NCBI GenBank assembly: GCA_035048815.1
Contig: JAUCBN010000029.1
Span: 16,298,501-16,362,500, forward strand
Length of the DNA stretch: 64,000 nucleotides
Source of the DNA: Abelmoschus esculentus
Lineage: Eukaryota; Streptophyta; Magnoliopsida; Malvales; Malvaceae
Direction: 5' to 3'
Each line of letters begins with the position of its first letter. Within the stretch, counting starts at the first letter, position 1. The position numbers and the translations under genes were made by a program. The notes beneath the pieces are model-generated. The model made no database searches. It was not told the DNA's origin and worked only from the letters and a program-made list of their open reading frames with translations. Shown piece by piece: positions 47,980 to 60,473 of this stretch.

Positions 47980-50400
47980 ATTCAGAACACAGGGATGAGA
48001 TTAACAGAAAACCCCACACAAGGGCCAAAAAAACTAAATATAGAGAAGAGAAAGAAGGGAATTTGATAAGAAAGAGTGAGGTGTGAGCAAGAGATGATAA
48101 AGGGAAAGAATAAGTGTAGAGAGAAAGCAACACAAAGAAAACCCAAAGAAACCCACCGAATAACAACTGGGGTGAAAAAAATGTACCTTAAAAAAGTTGA
48201 GACAGTGATGAAGATGGCTTTGCAGAAGGGTATTTCTGGTAAACATGGTCTTTTTGGATGGAGCACATCCGAAGACATCTATATCTATCTACCTTCTCTG
48301 TCTTGGCTTTCATTTTCCTTTTGTTTTTCTTGTACTAAACATAAATTCTGGTCCAGCTGAGCTGGGCCATTGAAAGAAAGAGAGAGTTTGGTGATGTTTG
48401 GAGTTTCCATGCTTTCTTGCTTTGTTTTTTTGATGTGTGGTTTGCTGAAATTAAAGCAACGAAGATAAAACAGGATGATGCTGTTTTCTGATGTGTTTGT
48501 TCCCCTTGTCTTGTTGGTGCTGCTCTTGTGTTGGGGTGTGTTTCACCTGCTCAAGGAACCTTATTTTTACAAAGTGATGAGTTCCTTTTGGGATAATGAC
48601 ACTATTGACCCTTCTATTTTATCAAATCTTTGAAATCCACCCACCATAACTGATCTTCCTAGCCATACCACAATCCACAAAGACCCTTTGAATTCATGAT
48701 TTAAGAAAGTTTGAAAGGATGTGAAAAAGGGAAGGAAAAAAGAAAGAAACCTGCAGTGGAGGTTCTCTTGCAAACTGCAAACACCACTGTGGGTGAGCAG
48801 GTTCTTGCTATTTATTCATTAAAAATTATGCAACTCTATACAAAAGACACAACAAAGCACGTGTGTGATGCATATGAATGGCATTTTTATATGATAACAT
48901 GTGAGTATGAACATTTGGCAATGTGTCAACATCCATGACTCATCAAAGGAAATAAATATGCTTTCAGCTTATGCCATGGATTCTCCATCATCATTATCAT
49001 CAGTTTTAGAGATGAATGAGCTAAGAAGATGGAAAATATTGATGTACTTTATGACTGTTCCTCTATTGTTTCTCAACTGTTATCTTTCTTCTGTTGAACT
49101 GTTTCTCAACTTTTTTGTGGGGAAAAATCTCAAGTGCTGCTAACTTTGCTTATTAGTTAAGCCAGTGGGTCATTAAATGAGAAATAGAAAACAAAGTGGC
49201 CACTCCCCCCCCACCATTGACCACTTGCAGTGCTCATCAAAGTGAAAAGTGAAGGAAAAGATAGCCAGAACTGAGAATGATAATGCTGGTTGCTGCAAAT
49301 GCAATTGCCTTGTGTAAATACTTGATCATCATCAAAGTGAATACTTAGTTTTTAAACACCAAATTTAATCTAATTGGCCAACCTAGAAACTCTGGTTTGG
49401 AGCAAGTGAAGGATCTGGTTAGTTGTTCTTTTCCCAGTTGTTTCTGAAGTTCCCGACTTCGCTTGAATTCTGAATACATCTTCATTTTGGTCATCACTGT
49501 TTGCGGTCCCTATCCTATAGAAAGCAGAAAGTGACAGAGAACCACACAAGAAAGAAGAAAAAGCTATGGCAAATGACTGGCCTTGACTTGTACCGAGCTC
49601 ACATGGCATGTACCATTTCTCTGTGATAATAGACCCTGCAAGGCTGCAACTGTGTAATCTTTAAAAGTCAAAGCTATATCTTTTCTCATTTTCTCTCCTT
49701 TCTTTTGGATTGACGTAGATGTGCAAACTTGTCATTTGATTCAGATTATTTCGGTTTTAGTTATATTTGGTTTAAGCTCAGTTCGGTTTAATTTTAATTC
49801 GAGTCGAGAATAAATTCAGTTTAAGTATTGGGTTGGGTCAGGTGACTTTTAATTTGATTAATATCAGTTCGAGAAATTATCGGGTTAATAGAAATTTGAT
49901 CAATTTCAGTTAAGTTTTTACGTTATGAATTTATATAGTCTGTATATTTGATTTTTTAGTGAGTTATTAGATCTTTATTTATTTTGAATTGCCTTCTTTG
50001 CAAATTATTTTCGGTTTGAGTCTATTTAATTATTATAAATTTATTTTTAATTCAATAAAATTTAAATCAATTTCAATTTTAATTTATTTTAACTTTTTTT
50101 ATCAAATTTGGATCGATTTTAAATCTCAGATCTAATTTATCATGTCTACGCGGAGGTAGAGCTGCTAAAGGCCCATGAGAAACAAGATCTTAATCAAACT
50201 GGGTTTTAAAGGCGTTTTACATTTAGTGGGTCCAATTACATATCAGTTTGTATGCTGTTTTGTGTTTTCCGTGACTAAAAACAGCTTATTGGAAGGATCC
50301 CGTCAGAATGCCACGCCCTCATTATAAAACATAGAAAATATCGGGCAGCATGAAGAAGAAGAAGAACTTTTGATTCTAAAGAAAGGCTGAGTTGGTCGAA
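47980..50400. other. intergenic DNA, no gene recognised
   Basis: The first 600 bp is probably promoter and 5' leader of the DLNQ gene. About 49720-50140 has TTCGGTTTAA and GAGTCGAG-type words like the other degenerate AT-rich elements. No exon with family similarity. Confidence 0.5.
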
Positions 50401-50417
50401 TTTGGAGGTTTCAATCA

Positions 50418-51310
50418 ATGGCAATCCTTAACTCAGAAGGAGGAGAAGGTAAGTGGTGTTGTTTAGTTCTGAAGTAATTAACTACCTAGTAGCTACTGCA
50501 TGTTATATGTAATTCAGGAGGATGTGAGCAAATCTTTGTCCAGCCTGCTGCAGCAAAGAATGAGATGGATCCATTTGCTGGTGCTCTATATGGAACCAGT
50601 ACGGATTTGATCAAACCCGAACTCGGTGCCCACCAGACGAAGCTCTTAGGATCAGGCAATGTCAGATGAAGTTCCAACTTCTTATGTAGATGATCTTCCA
50701 TAGTTCCATGAATGTGTGAGATTTTAACTCGTGAAACATATCGCAGATCGACCGATATTTCTCGAATCTGCGATACTACTTCCAAGTGAATGAGCAGTAT
50801 GTGATGAACAAGTTGAAGTTAATCTTGTTACCATTTCTGCATAAGGTATGACCTATGCAGTCTGCAGTCTGCACTAGTGAACACTTTTGCTTTACAAACT
50901 CAGTATGGAAATCCATCTTAGAAATTTGACTCAAACTTGTTTGTTTCCTGCAGGGACACTGGGTGAGAGCAACTGAAAAACCAGGGGGTGAATTGTCTTA
51001 CCAGCCGCCTATCGACGAACCAATTGAATTAAGTCGATTTTCGATGTAACGAAAAGTTTACCTCTTCTAGTCTGCTTTTGGAAGCAAACCAGATGGTAGT
51101 GACTAACCATTGCTTGTTTCTTGCAGATTTAGTCCTGAATCTCTAGATGTGCATGCTAAAATTTGACTGCTTTGCTGGTTAATCCAGGTCCTTCTACTGG
51201 AAGCAATGGGGCATACACTCGGAGACGGAGACATGCCATTGCTCGACAGTCGACATAGTTGCTTTGGGAAATAAGATGTTGGGCTTGGACCAAACTATGG
51301 GAGACATACA
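50418..51310 (+). pseudogene. YIF1: YIF1-type Golgi membrane protein pseudogene fragment
   Basis: Pieces in the order of plant YIF1: MDPFAGALYGTSTDLIKPEL and GAHQTKLLGSG (cf. family NPFGNAFYGAGSGLIRGGLG), ending in TGA; then IDRYFSNLRYYFQVNEQYV and NKLKLILLPFLHK (50756-50845); then, past a preserved GT-AG intron, GHWVRATEKPGGELSYQPPI (50954-51015). Farther on only FSPESL (about 51128) and VLLLEAMGHTLGDGDMPLLD (about 51190) remain, out of frame, and the membrane-spanning C-terminus is lost. The retained intron points to a segmental, not processed, copy. YIF1 works with YIP1 in ER-Golgi transport. Confidence 0.72.
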
Positions 51311-51512
51311 ACTGTCATTTTTGGGCCCGATGGATCCTTCAAAACTAAGGTCCTCTATAGAAGTGCTAAAGCCTGAAGCATAGGCTTATTAGTTTGTTCT
51401 TCATTATCAGTGGACAAAATATCTGAATAATTCCTGTTCTGTTGAAATGGTGAGAATTTAGATAACAATAGACTTACGAGAAGAAAGCCCCTGTTATCTT
51501 CCCTCTTTGTTT

Positions 51513-53675
51513 ATGTCAGCTTCGCCTTCCATTCGCTGCTGTAAGCTTTTCTTTCCCTCTCCCAAACCCAAACCCAAACTTCTCATTTGCTTCTTCACGC
51601 CTTTCCCTGGATTTTGGTTCTTGATTTAACTTTATTTCACTAATCAAGAAAAGGGTTGCCTCGTTTCTTCCAGATAATTAAAGGGTTTTCTTTGTTTGTT
51701 TAAATGCAATATAAGAATTTCTCACTGGTTGTTTCGTATTTCTGGTTTCAGGGGTGGGTTGTAACTCCAAGAATCACCCGACTTTGCCACCCAGGGTTTG
51801 GCCATCAATGCTTTCGTACCACTCAAGAGCTGATTTTCTGAGACTCAAACTCTGCCCGGGACTTAGTTCGCTTTCTTCTTTGGAGGTATGCACCATCAGG
51901 CTTTGTATTTTTCTTCCCTTATACACCATACTTGGATAGTGTTGAAGTTCCATTTGGTAAATAATGTTGTTTCTAACTGAGAGCATGTCGGAAATGAAGC
52001 TAGGTCCATCGCCTATAGAATGGTTGATTGAGCTGTCTAAATGAATCTACCGGACATCAGTTTCATGTTAGAACTGTGTAATTATAAGTGTTCTAGAACT
52101 GTCTAGTTAGAACCAAGTAGTTTAGTAATGTTAAGATTGTTCTTGAGTCTCTTTGTTTCCTGATTTAACTGTTAGTTTTAGAATACTTCTAACAGATATG
52201 CATATTTTCGGAATTGGTGCTTTCCGCAGCTTAGCAGTGGTGAACTCAAACTCCAGTCAAAGCCATTAGTGCCTTCAAGAAAGTTTCATCAACCATGTGC
52301 ATTGGTAGTTAGATGTGATCACCCTCAAAATGCAGATTTGCCTCGCTATTATTCTAAGAAAGAGAAGAAACCTTTCCCTGTACCCATAGTGGAGCTAAGG
52401 CGAGCTGCTAGGGAGAGGTTTAAGAAGAGCAGAGGCCAGCCTAAGAAACCGCTTCCACCTCCAAAGAATGGCTTAATTGTTAAAAGCTTAGTACCCCTTG
52501 CCTACGATGTGTTGAATGCAAGGGTTACATTAATTAACAATCTCAAGAAACTCTTGAAGGTTGTGAAAGTTCATGCTTGCGGGTATATTTTTCTCCCTCT
52601 ACCGTACTTATTTACTTATGAACATCCTTATTCACAAAATCATGATGTTTTAATCATAATGTGTAATGACTAGGTATTTAAGATTTACTAATGGATGTTG
52701 TTGGTATGTTTGATCATGTAATTAGACGTGATTTGTTTGCAATCATAATCAGAGCTGGTTAGTTCTTTTATAAAACTAATATTCAGCATTGAATGTGTAT
52801 AGATAGTATGTTGTAGTGATATCTTCATCTCACATGTTTGCAGTTATTGTAATGAAATTCATGTTGGTCCTGTCGCACATCCATTCAAGTCATGTAGGGG
52901 TTACCGTGCGTCTGTCCGTAAGGGCCTTCATCAATGGACATATGCAACTGTTGATGATGTAGTCTTGCCAGTCGATACCTACCATCTATATGATCGCCTT
53001 GGAAAGCGTATACGTCACGATGAGAGATTCTCTATTCCTCGGATTCCTGCGGTCGTTGAACTCTGCATCCAAGCTGGTGTTGATGTTCCTGAATTTCCAA
53101 CAAAGAGGCGAAGAAAGCCAATCATTTGGATTGGTAAAAGCGAATTTGTTGATGCTGATGAAAGTGAACTACCAGATCCTGTCCCTGAAGTTCCCTTGAA
53201 ACCATTATTGACTGAAATACCCGATTCTGAGATAGTAGCTCCTTGCGATGAAGAGGAAACAATCCAGCTCGCTGAGGAAACACTCGAAGCCTGGGAACAG
53301 ATGAGGAGAGGAGCCAAGAAGCTAATGAGGATGTATCCTGTGAGGGTTTGTGGATATTGCCCAGAGGTGCACGTTGGTCCCTCAGGTCACAAAGCACAGA
53401 ACTGTGGTGCCCACAAGCACCAGCAACGAAATGGGCAACATGGTTGGCAATCAGCAGTGCTGGATGACTTGATACCTCCAAGATATGTGTGGCATTTGCC
53501 TGATGTGAAAGGACCGCCATTGCGTCGGGAGCTCAGGTCTTTCTACGGGCAAGCCCCTGCTGTGGTGGAAATTTGTGTGCAGGCTGGTGCTGCCGTGCCT
53601 GATCAATATAAACCAACCATGAGGTTAGATATCGGGATCCCCACCAGTGTTAGAGAAGCTGAAATGGTAGTCTGA
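51513..53675 (+). CDS. APO2: APO2-type chloroplast protein (Accumulation of Photosystem One)
   Basis: Four exons (51513-51540, 51752-51885, 52230-52582, 52844-53675) join in frame to 448 residues. A Ser-rich N-terminus (LSSLSSLELSSGELKLQSK) fits a plastid transit peptide. The body has two APO motifs, each with a putative zinc-binding C-x2-C...H...C set: CGYCNEIHVGPVAHPFKSC and CGYCPEVHVGPSGHKAQNCG. Other landmarks are RYYSKKEKKPFPVPIVELRR, RLGKRIRHDERFSIPR and a C-terminal REAEMVV. APO1 is an RNA-binding splicing factor for plastid introns needed for photosystem I. The closest family member from memory is APO2, whose function is less clear; it is plastid-targeted. Short first coding exon (28 nt). 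No defects seen. Confidence 0.9.
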
Positions 53676-53799
53676 CCCTTTGACGACCTTCACTTCTTAT
53701 TTCGTATTCTTCATGTATTGTAAATTATAATTGAATATTTGTGTAGACTTAAAGATATTCAACGACAAAATCTAGTTTCCTGCACGTCAGTTCTCACTT

Positions 53800-54490
53800 T
53801 TCATTGTTTATAAGCCTTGTGAAGCAGAAGCAAGCACAGAAACCAATTGTTCCGGTGAGTACAAAGAAAGCATAAGATACGATCAACATATACCCGAAGT
53901 AGAAAGTTCTCGGTACTGACTCTGTGATCTCAAGCTTGGTGAAGTTGTAGGAAAGTTCTCGATACTGGCTCTGTGATCTCAAGCTTGGTGAAGAAGTAGT
54001 AGGCAGCATAGAGAAATAGGTAAATCGCTGAGGAACCCGAAGTCGAGTATAACCTCCAAAACCATAGGTAATCCTCACTGCATAGCTGGACGCGGCAGAG
54101 AACAAACTGCGATCTCGGCACAAGAGACTATAACGATGACAAAGACGGTGAAGAGGAAGCCGGACATGTAACAAAACTGATGCAACTGTATCGAGGTGAG
54201 GATGAAAAATAGATCAATGAAAACGGCCCCAAATGGAAGTATGTCGCCAATTAGGATGAAGAAGGTCGAGTTCTTGTACCATTCCAGTTTAGGAATTTGC
54301 CTTGGTATCTAACTGGTTTTCATTGGATCCTCAGTTGCTGGCTTCTTAAAATCGATATAACTACCTACAAAAGCGAGCGGGACTGAGATGCCAAACCATA
54401 AAAATACCAGAGCAAACATGGTTCCAAATGGTACTGCCCCAGAGGAGGCGAAATGGTTTTCGATTTTCCAAGGAAAACTCCATCTTACAA
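53800..54490 (-). pseudogene. Transmembrane 9 superfamily (TM9SF) C-terminal pseudogene
   Basis: On the minus strand: VPFGTMFALVFLWFGISVPL, AFVGSYIDFKKPATEDPMKT then TAG, IPRQIPKLEWYKNSTFFILI, GDILPFGAVFIDLFFILTSI, VQLCSEDYLWFW, SGSSAIYLFLYAAYYFFTKL and GYMLIVSYAFFVLTGTIGFC with FTRLI near the end. This is the order of the last membrane-spanning helices of TM9SF/endomembrane proteins. A stop replaces one codon, several frameshifts are present, and a 49-bp tandem duplication covers the TKLEITE region. Located tail to tail 0.1 kb past APO2. Confidence 0.8.
53902..53999 (-). repeat. 49-bp tandem duplication in the TM9SF pseudogene
   Basis: GAAAGTTCTCGGTACTGACT (53902) recurs as GAAAGTTCTCGATACTGGCT (53951), each followed by CTGTGATCTCAAGCTTGGTG. 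The shift is 49 bp, not a multiple of three. Confidence 0.9.
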
Positions 54491-54789
54491 GACATTCTTA
54501 ACAAATGGTTGAGAAATGTTAGAAGATAAAGTCTCTAAAATGCATAACGATCTTCGTTTGCCAAATCAGAAAGATGTCATTGTCGTTTTACCCTGGTATC
54601 CGAATTCTTTAGCTGCCAACTTTGATTTCGATTTCTCCAACAAACCAAAGATTGTTTTTTTTTTCCAGAACTAAGTTCATACAATGTCATGTCTCTCTTT
54701 CCCTAATAGTCTCTTCTGTTCATTTCTCTGTCCACTTCAAACATTATCCTGGTTACAATTACAGTTCAACAAGACAGCAAGAATTACTT

Positions 54790-55070
54790 CCTCATTTTGC
54801 CTAGTCTTCTTCCTCTTGCCCCTGTCATACTCTTCATCCCTGTAAAAATTTCAGACATGCATGAAAGCAGGCAATGCTATTAGGCAGAAAGAAACCATAT
54901 TCTTTCTAGTGTCTTAACAAAACCAACAGTTGGAGATGCTAAATATAAAAAGAATGCATCTATATCTATCTTTCCATAACATTTGCTTCATTCTGCCGGG
55001 GTGATGCTATGTCCATACTCCATATCATCCCATCTTGCAACTGCAGCAAGTTACACAGGCAAAAGAATAA
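54790..55070 (-). pseudogene. Possible ubiquitin-specific protease (UBP16/23-like) C-terminal exons
   Basis: Two minus-strand exon-like pieces: VARWDDMEYGHSITPAE (about 55045-54995) and DEEYDRGKRKKTRQNEE (about 54838-54790), the latter after a TTTTTACAG acceptor. WD...DEEYDRGKRKK-like tails are found in some plant UBP proteins. The catalytic domain is not in this window, so this is at most a fragment. The match rests on short basic/acidic words. Confidence 0.3.
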
Positions 55071-55435
55071 CATGAATGGACTGCAAGCATACAAATATTT
55101 GATGCGGGTTGGAACTAGAAATTACAAGAGAATTGATAGAAATGGAGAATCGAGGAGAGAAAACATTAGCATATGAACATGGCCTTGAACTTTTGCAGAG
55201 GAATAGGTTTCACTACGCAGACATTTTTGAAGTGGAGTCGCAGGTTGGGATCGTTGGCTGACTTCCGGTAGTCAAAAAGAAAGCCAAAGCCAACAAAGAA
55301 ATGATTTTTAGTAAAATTAATACAGCAAATGGAAGTATTCGACGACTAAGAAAAAAACACAAAAAGAGCATGAATTGTGATATCATGAACCTATGAATGG
55401 GGCTAACTTGAGAATGAATGAAACAGATAAAAAAA

Positions 55436-55800
55436 ATTACTTACATTGAGAGTCAAACTCAAGACCTCCTGCTTACTAAACAGGTGCTCTAACCAACTAA
55501 GCTATGAAAGCTTTGAATTTTGATTTCAAAATTTTCTATATGGTAATTTGTTAGATAAACTGAGATGTGTGCAAAAATTGCTTTCATTGAAAGTTGAACT
55601 CAAAACCTCCCACTTACAAAAATGGGTGCTCTAATCAACTGAGTTATAAAAGTTTTGATTTTTGAGTTCAAAATTTTTATATTACTAATTTCTTATATAA
55701 ACTGAGATGTATGTAAAAAATTGTTTTCCATTCAGAGTCAAATTTAAGATCTCCAGTTTACTACACGAATGTTATAATTAACTAAGCTATGAAAACAATT
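55436..55800 (-). repeat. Three tandem ~143-bp units, each holding a tRNA-Thr-like sequence
   Basis: Units begin near 55441 (TTACATTGAGAGTC), 55583 (TTCATTGAAAGTTG) and 55726 (TTCCATTCAGAGTC). Each has the tRNA-like part followed by a shared spacer with AAACTGAGATGTGTGCAAAA or its variant. Unit 2 keeps acceptor pairing but has an 8-nt anticodon loop; unit 3 is heavily mutated. Confidence 0.75.
55439..55511 (-). tRNA. tRNA-Thr(AGU)-like sequence, possibly a pseudogene
   Basis: A 73-nt cloverleaf on the minus strand. A-box-like TAGCTTAGTTGG; anticodon arm CCTGT-TTAGTAA-GCAGG with anticodon AGT; T-arm TTGAG-TTTGACT-CTCAA. The acceptor stem GCTTTCA/TGTAAGT has one mismatch and one G-U. The T-loop has TTTGACT where TTCGA is expected, which weakens the B box. 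It is the best preserved of three tandem copies, so it may be the first unit of a decayed repeat and not an active gene. Confidence 0.5.
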
Positions 55801-58032
55801 TATTCATTTTTCTAAAGTTTCAATACAAATTTATTGTCAAAGTGGAGATAATTATTACTTATAGGCTTTTAGGCTTCTAGCAGAGTTTCACTGTTTCTAA
55901 TATCACGTGCCTATGATTTTTATTTTCATTGCTTGTTTTTTTCTAATTGATATTATATCGGGAAATATCTTTTGAGTGGATTCTCGGACTATATTTGATG
56001 TCAAAGCCACAAAAATAAAATATTCTGACTTATTTTTAGGTTAGGTTTAAGATTTAGTAAATTCACCTACTAAGTGTATGCTGCAGTTTAATCCAAATTA
56101 ATTAAGGTGAGATCAAAAAACTTGAGAGAGCAATAAAAAAAAATCGTAGCTCATAACAATTTACTCAGTAAATTAGTTTTCGATTTTGATAAATTAAAAT
56201 TTTATAATTTTTTTAAAAAATTAAATCAAGATTTAAAGTTAAAATGGTGAATAAATTAAAATTTGAAGACCAAACTTTTAATTATCTGGGGTTATTTTAT
56301 AATTTTTTTAATAGAAAAAAATAGTTTCATCATCCAAATACAATAAAAGAAAACAAAAGGTTGAAAACTTTTAATTATCAGAATTAAAGTAATTTTTTTT
56401 ATTTCAGAATTAATATGTTGTATCTAATTTCTTACTCCATAATAAAATAGTTTTATTATTATTATCAGAATTATATGTTGTGTAAAATCAGGTTGATTAA
56501 TTGCTAGTAAATTATTTCAATTAATTGCTAGTAATTAAATTATAAAATTACATTCGTTAAGACAGCAGAGCTACCGAAATTTGGACACTTTTAGAAGGAT
56601 AAAAGTGGAATAAAACAAAACAGGAGAGGACTAGACTAGACTAGACTAGAAGTAGCATAAATACAAGCAGAGGAAGTGTGTTTTAGGGTTACCTCATTAG
56701 TTTAAGAATGAGGCTTTGCTCTCGGGGAGGTGTCTGGTTTCCTAAGGGCGGTTGACTCGCCTCCTCCGATTGGAAGCGGAGCCTATGATTTCTCCGGTCG
56801 GGATTTCATCCACAACAACTGCCCTAACCAACTTATGAATCCATTCATCGCCATTGTCTTGTCTTTCGCTTCTTCAGTTTCTCATGTTTCTTCTCTTCGC
56901 ATGCTTCTTCTTCTTCTTCTCTGTCCCTCTCTAAATGAGGCTATGATGATGGCTTCTTTTCTCTTATGAAAGTTCAGGCTTCGAGGGAGGGAAAGGCCGT
57001 TGCTTGGCGTGGCAGAAACTCATGTTTATTGCAGCCGCCGGCCTTGTTCCTTTACTTTGTCTGAGAAAAAAATGCGAATCTGAGCCTCTGTTTCTAAACC
57101 CCTTATTCCCTGTTTCAATATCCTAGTATTGTTGTTTGGAAGGTGGGAAAATTGTCGTGGGTGAATCACTGAGTTGGAAGGTTTTGGCTACTGCAGCAGA
57201 TGAAAATTCTCAGTTTCTGTAATTTAATATAAAAATTATCATTTAAAAAATAATTTTAATTATATTTATCATTATCTTATCGTCTAATAATTTAAAATTA
57301 ATATAAAATTTGGTTTAAATTTTATATTGTATAAACTATATAATTAAAAGTGAATCAAATAAAGTTGGTTGGCGTAAGTTTGATTCCCATCTATCTCAAA
57401 ATACCAAAATTTGGTGTTTTTAAAATCGGAACCATTTTACTAAAAAAAATTGGGATACTAAAATAAAACTGAGTAAATAGTTAAGGGACTATTTGAGTAA
57501 TTATTTCTAATTGTTTTTATAAAACTAAATTACCAATTATAACTCATTTAAACAATTCGATTTAACTTATAACTATTGTTTAAAAGAAACTTAACCTAAA
57601 ACCGTTAATTAAATTAAAATAAACAACATATTACTCTTCGGGATGTTACAAGTAGATTCGGTTTATCTGGACCGTACGAGTCCAGCGTGAAACGTAACAG
57701 ATATAAAGTAGATCAACGGCCATAAAAAACAAGATTTGTAGTGGGACCCAACAGATCAACGGGCGGATCTACCACACTTCCTGCAACCGCATTCCTTAAT
57801 CGGCAGATTAAAACGCGAGCCGACTCAACGATCGCAAAGAATCGAGAAAAGATCTCGACTACAGCAGATTCTTATTCCCCACTCTCTCTTCTTCCCTCTT
57901 ACGAATCTTGCCAGAGAAACCAAACAAACGCAAAGAATTGTGTTCACGCTGAGGGAGACGAAGGAAGAACATATACTTTGATTTTTTTTTTTAAATTTTG
58001 TTTGGGGGAAAATTGGGAGAGAGTGAAAAAAG
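55801..58032. other. intergenic DNA; GACTA repeat and GC-richer stretch, no gene recognised
   Basis: AT-rich to about 56600, then a short GACTA tandem (56627-56650), then a GC-richer stretch with pyrimidine tracts (56690-57140) that might be a promoter or leader but holds no recognisable exon. The last 300 bp is the probable 5' leader of YKT61, with a T11 run at about 57982. Confidence 0.5.
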
Positions 58033-60473
58033 ATGAAGATCACGGCGTTACTGGTGTTGAAGTGCAATCCGGAAGAATCTGATCCGATTGTACTAGCCAA
58101 CGTAACCGATGTGAGCCGTTTCGGTTACTTCCAAAGGCCAAGCGTAAGGGAGTTTATCGTCTTCGTTTCTCGAACCGTAGCTAAACGGACCCCTCCTGAT
58201 CAGCGTCAGTCCGTCCAGCACGAAGGTAGGTAATTTTGGTTCTAACTTATTTCACTCCCTTGATTCTGTCTTTGAAAGATACTACTTGCTTTGTTGACGA
58301 TTGATATCTGTGGCGATTAGATTCATAACGTTGTGTTTAGATCTTCCGCCTTCTATCTTGTTTTAGATTGTTAATTTTTTATCTGTTCCAGAACGCGATT
58401 TAATAGCAAAAGAAAAACATAATTCGAATGCTTTTTTCTAATGATTAATAGACTTTTGACCTTAAAAGACTGATCTAAACATAATTGGATTTTGTTTCCC
58501 TTGAGGTTTGAGTGTATGATTTGATTGATTCTGGTTAGACTGTGTGAAATTATGATCGTCTTTTTTTCTAGAGATTATAATTTTTTTTGTTTGGTGATAT
58601 TAATGTAGAGTACAAGGTTCATGCTTACAACAGAAATGGACTCTGTGCCTTGGGATTTATGGATGATCATTACCCTGTTCGAAGTGCTTTTTCGCTTCTC
58701 AACCAGGTATAAGAAATTAAGTGCCCCGTTTTCAAGGTTTTATTATTTCCTTTATGTTTCAGTGTCTTCTAATGTTATCGACTGCAACCAAGTAAACAAA
58801 ACTTTTGCTTTATGCCGTAGTTCTTGTAGCTGATCTTGAATATATGAAGGCTTGTTCCTTTACTTTTAACTATGATTATGCTTTGTTTTGGTTTAACTTG
58901 TGAACCAGTCACGTTTGTGGTTGATGCTTTGTTTGGATGTTATTTTTAGTGTTATAGATACTTGAATGGATTAGCTGAGGAAGATAGAGTGCATATACAA
59001 TACCTTAGAAGTGTAAGATGGTTTCAAGTGTCTGTGGGTCACATATTATCACATTTGAATTTGATATGCTTTTTTTCACCGTTCTTTGCTTTGATCTTGT
59101 GAAAATTTTGTATTAGTTTGTATCTTTCTTTGATAAATTCCAAATGGTGGTGTTTTTCAGGTGTTAGATGAGTATCAGAAAAATTTTGGGGAGTCGTGGA
59201 GAAATACAGAAACAGATAGCACTCAACCTTGGCCCTATTTGAATGATGCTTTAACCAAATTTCAGGTATCTGTTTTCTTTTCCATGCATGTCTGCTGTAG
59301 TTTTAATGTGGCATGTGAATTGTACTTTCCAAATCGCATTGGAAGCTATTTAAAAAATTTTACTCGGTGATTTAGGGAAGTTGTTTTGAAAATCCTTTTT
59401 TAACCCTCTTTTGACCTTCAGGACCCTGCAGAGGCGGATAAATTATTGAAAATCCAGAGGGAGTTGGATGAAACTAAAATCATCCTTGTAAGTATTTTCT
59501 GCTGATGCAGAGATTGCTGATTTTGTACGCATTCCCTTTAGCATGGAATCTTCATCTTTGAGTCATCATTGCATTGAAAGTTTATACTTGTATTGATTGT
59601 TAGGTTGTCTAACATGCAAAAGACATGCTTTGCATTGATGTTGTGATAAATGATAACAATTATAGAAAGATTTGTTCTACATGGGAAACTAACTAAGGTC
59701 AGCATGGATGTTGTATTATTGGTTTTTTGCATTTTTGGTTTGCAATTTGCAAAATTGCAATTTCTTACTCTGTTATCAGGGAAACTAAACTTGGTTTGTT
59801 GATGTCATAGCCTATTTTCATTGGGGGAAAGAAAGTTGGTGAAATATTCAAGTTTAGGCCATATAAGCTGCTAAATGGCTACTTAGATAAGAAGAAGAAA
59901 ATTTCATTCTTTGTATATGGTTGCATCAAATTAGTTCACATTTGCAAATATTGTCAATGATCTGAAGCACTTCCAAAATACTGAACCTTCAGCAGATTGT
60001 CTTCTAGTTTGATATGTCTTCCAAAGTTCATTTTCTATATTTTCTCAACTCGACAATTTAAAAGGAGACCATTGCCTATCCAATGGCTAAATAGTGTTGA
60101 TTATTGCTGCGTAACATGCAACATGAATTGAAGAGGACTTGTTGATGGAATAATTACTATGTTTGTGTTTAATTGTTTTTGACGCACGTTGAAACGATTA
60201 TTTAATTGATGCAGCATAAAACTATTGATAGTGTTCTTGAACGTGGTGAGAAGCTGGACAGTTTGGTGGAGAAGAGTTCCGACCTGAGTGCTGCATCTCA
60301 GGTACATGTGCATAACTCTGAGCCTATCCTTTCTCTTTCTGTTTCTGTTTTAGCCCTCCTTTACCCATCAAACTACTGTATGTTGTTGGTAACACTGAGC
60401 ATACGTGTGTTTGTTTGAACAGATGTTCTACAAGCAGGCTAAGAAAACCAATCAATGTTGTACCATACTGTGA
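58033..60473 (+). CDS. YKT61: YKT6-type longin R-SNARE, YKT61
   Basis: Six exons (58033-58225, 58609-58706, 59161-59265, 59422-59487, 60215-60301, 60423-60473) join in frame to 199 residues, the normal YKT61 length. The N-terminal longin domain starts MKITALLVLKC and includes REFIVFVSRTVAKRT and GFMDDHYPVRSAFSLL. A SNARE coiled coil follows (DETKIILHKTIDSVLERGEK, LDSLVEKSSDLS) with the zero-layer Arg in LERGEK. The end AKKTNQCCTIL holds the CCaaX-like lipidation box: palmitoylation and prenylation sites replace a membrane helix. YKT6 is essential for fusion at Golgi, vacuole and autophagosome. All introns are GT-AG. No anomalies. Confidence 0.95.

Noticed and set aside
48976..49143. Short frame with hydrophobic stretch FMTVPLLFLNCYLS
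   Set aside because: Chance hydrophobicity in AT-rich DNA; no start context or family match.
55436..55800. CRISPR-like array
   Set aside because: Period ~143 bp, diverged units and tRNA structure in a plant nuclear sequence do not fit CRISPR.
56730..56969. 79-codon plus-strand frame
   Set aside because: No recognisable domain; the pyrimidine-rich end is low complexity. It could be a leader exon, but nothing supports a protein.
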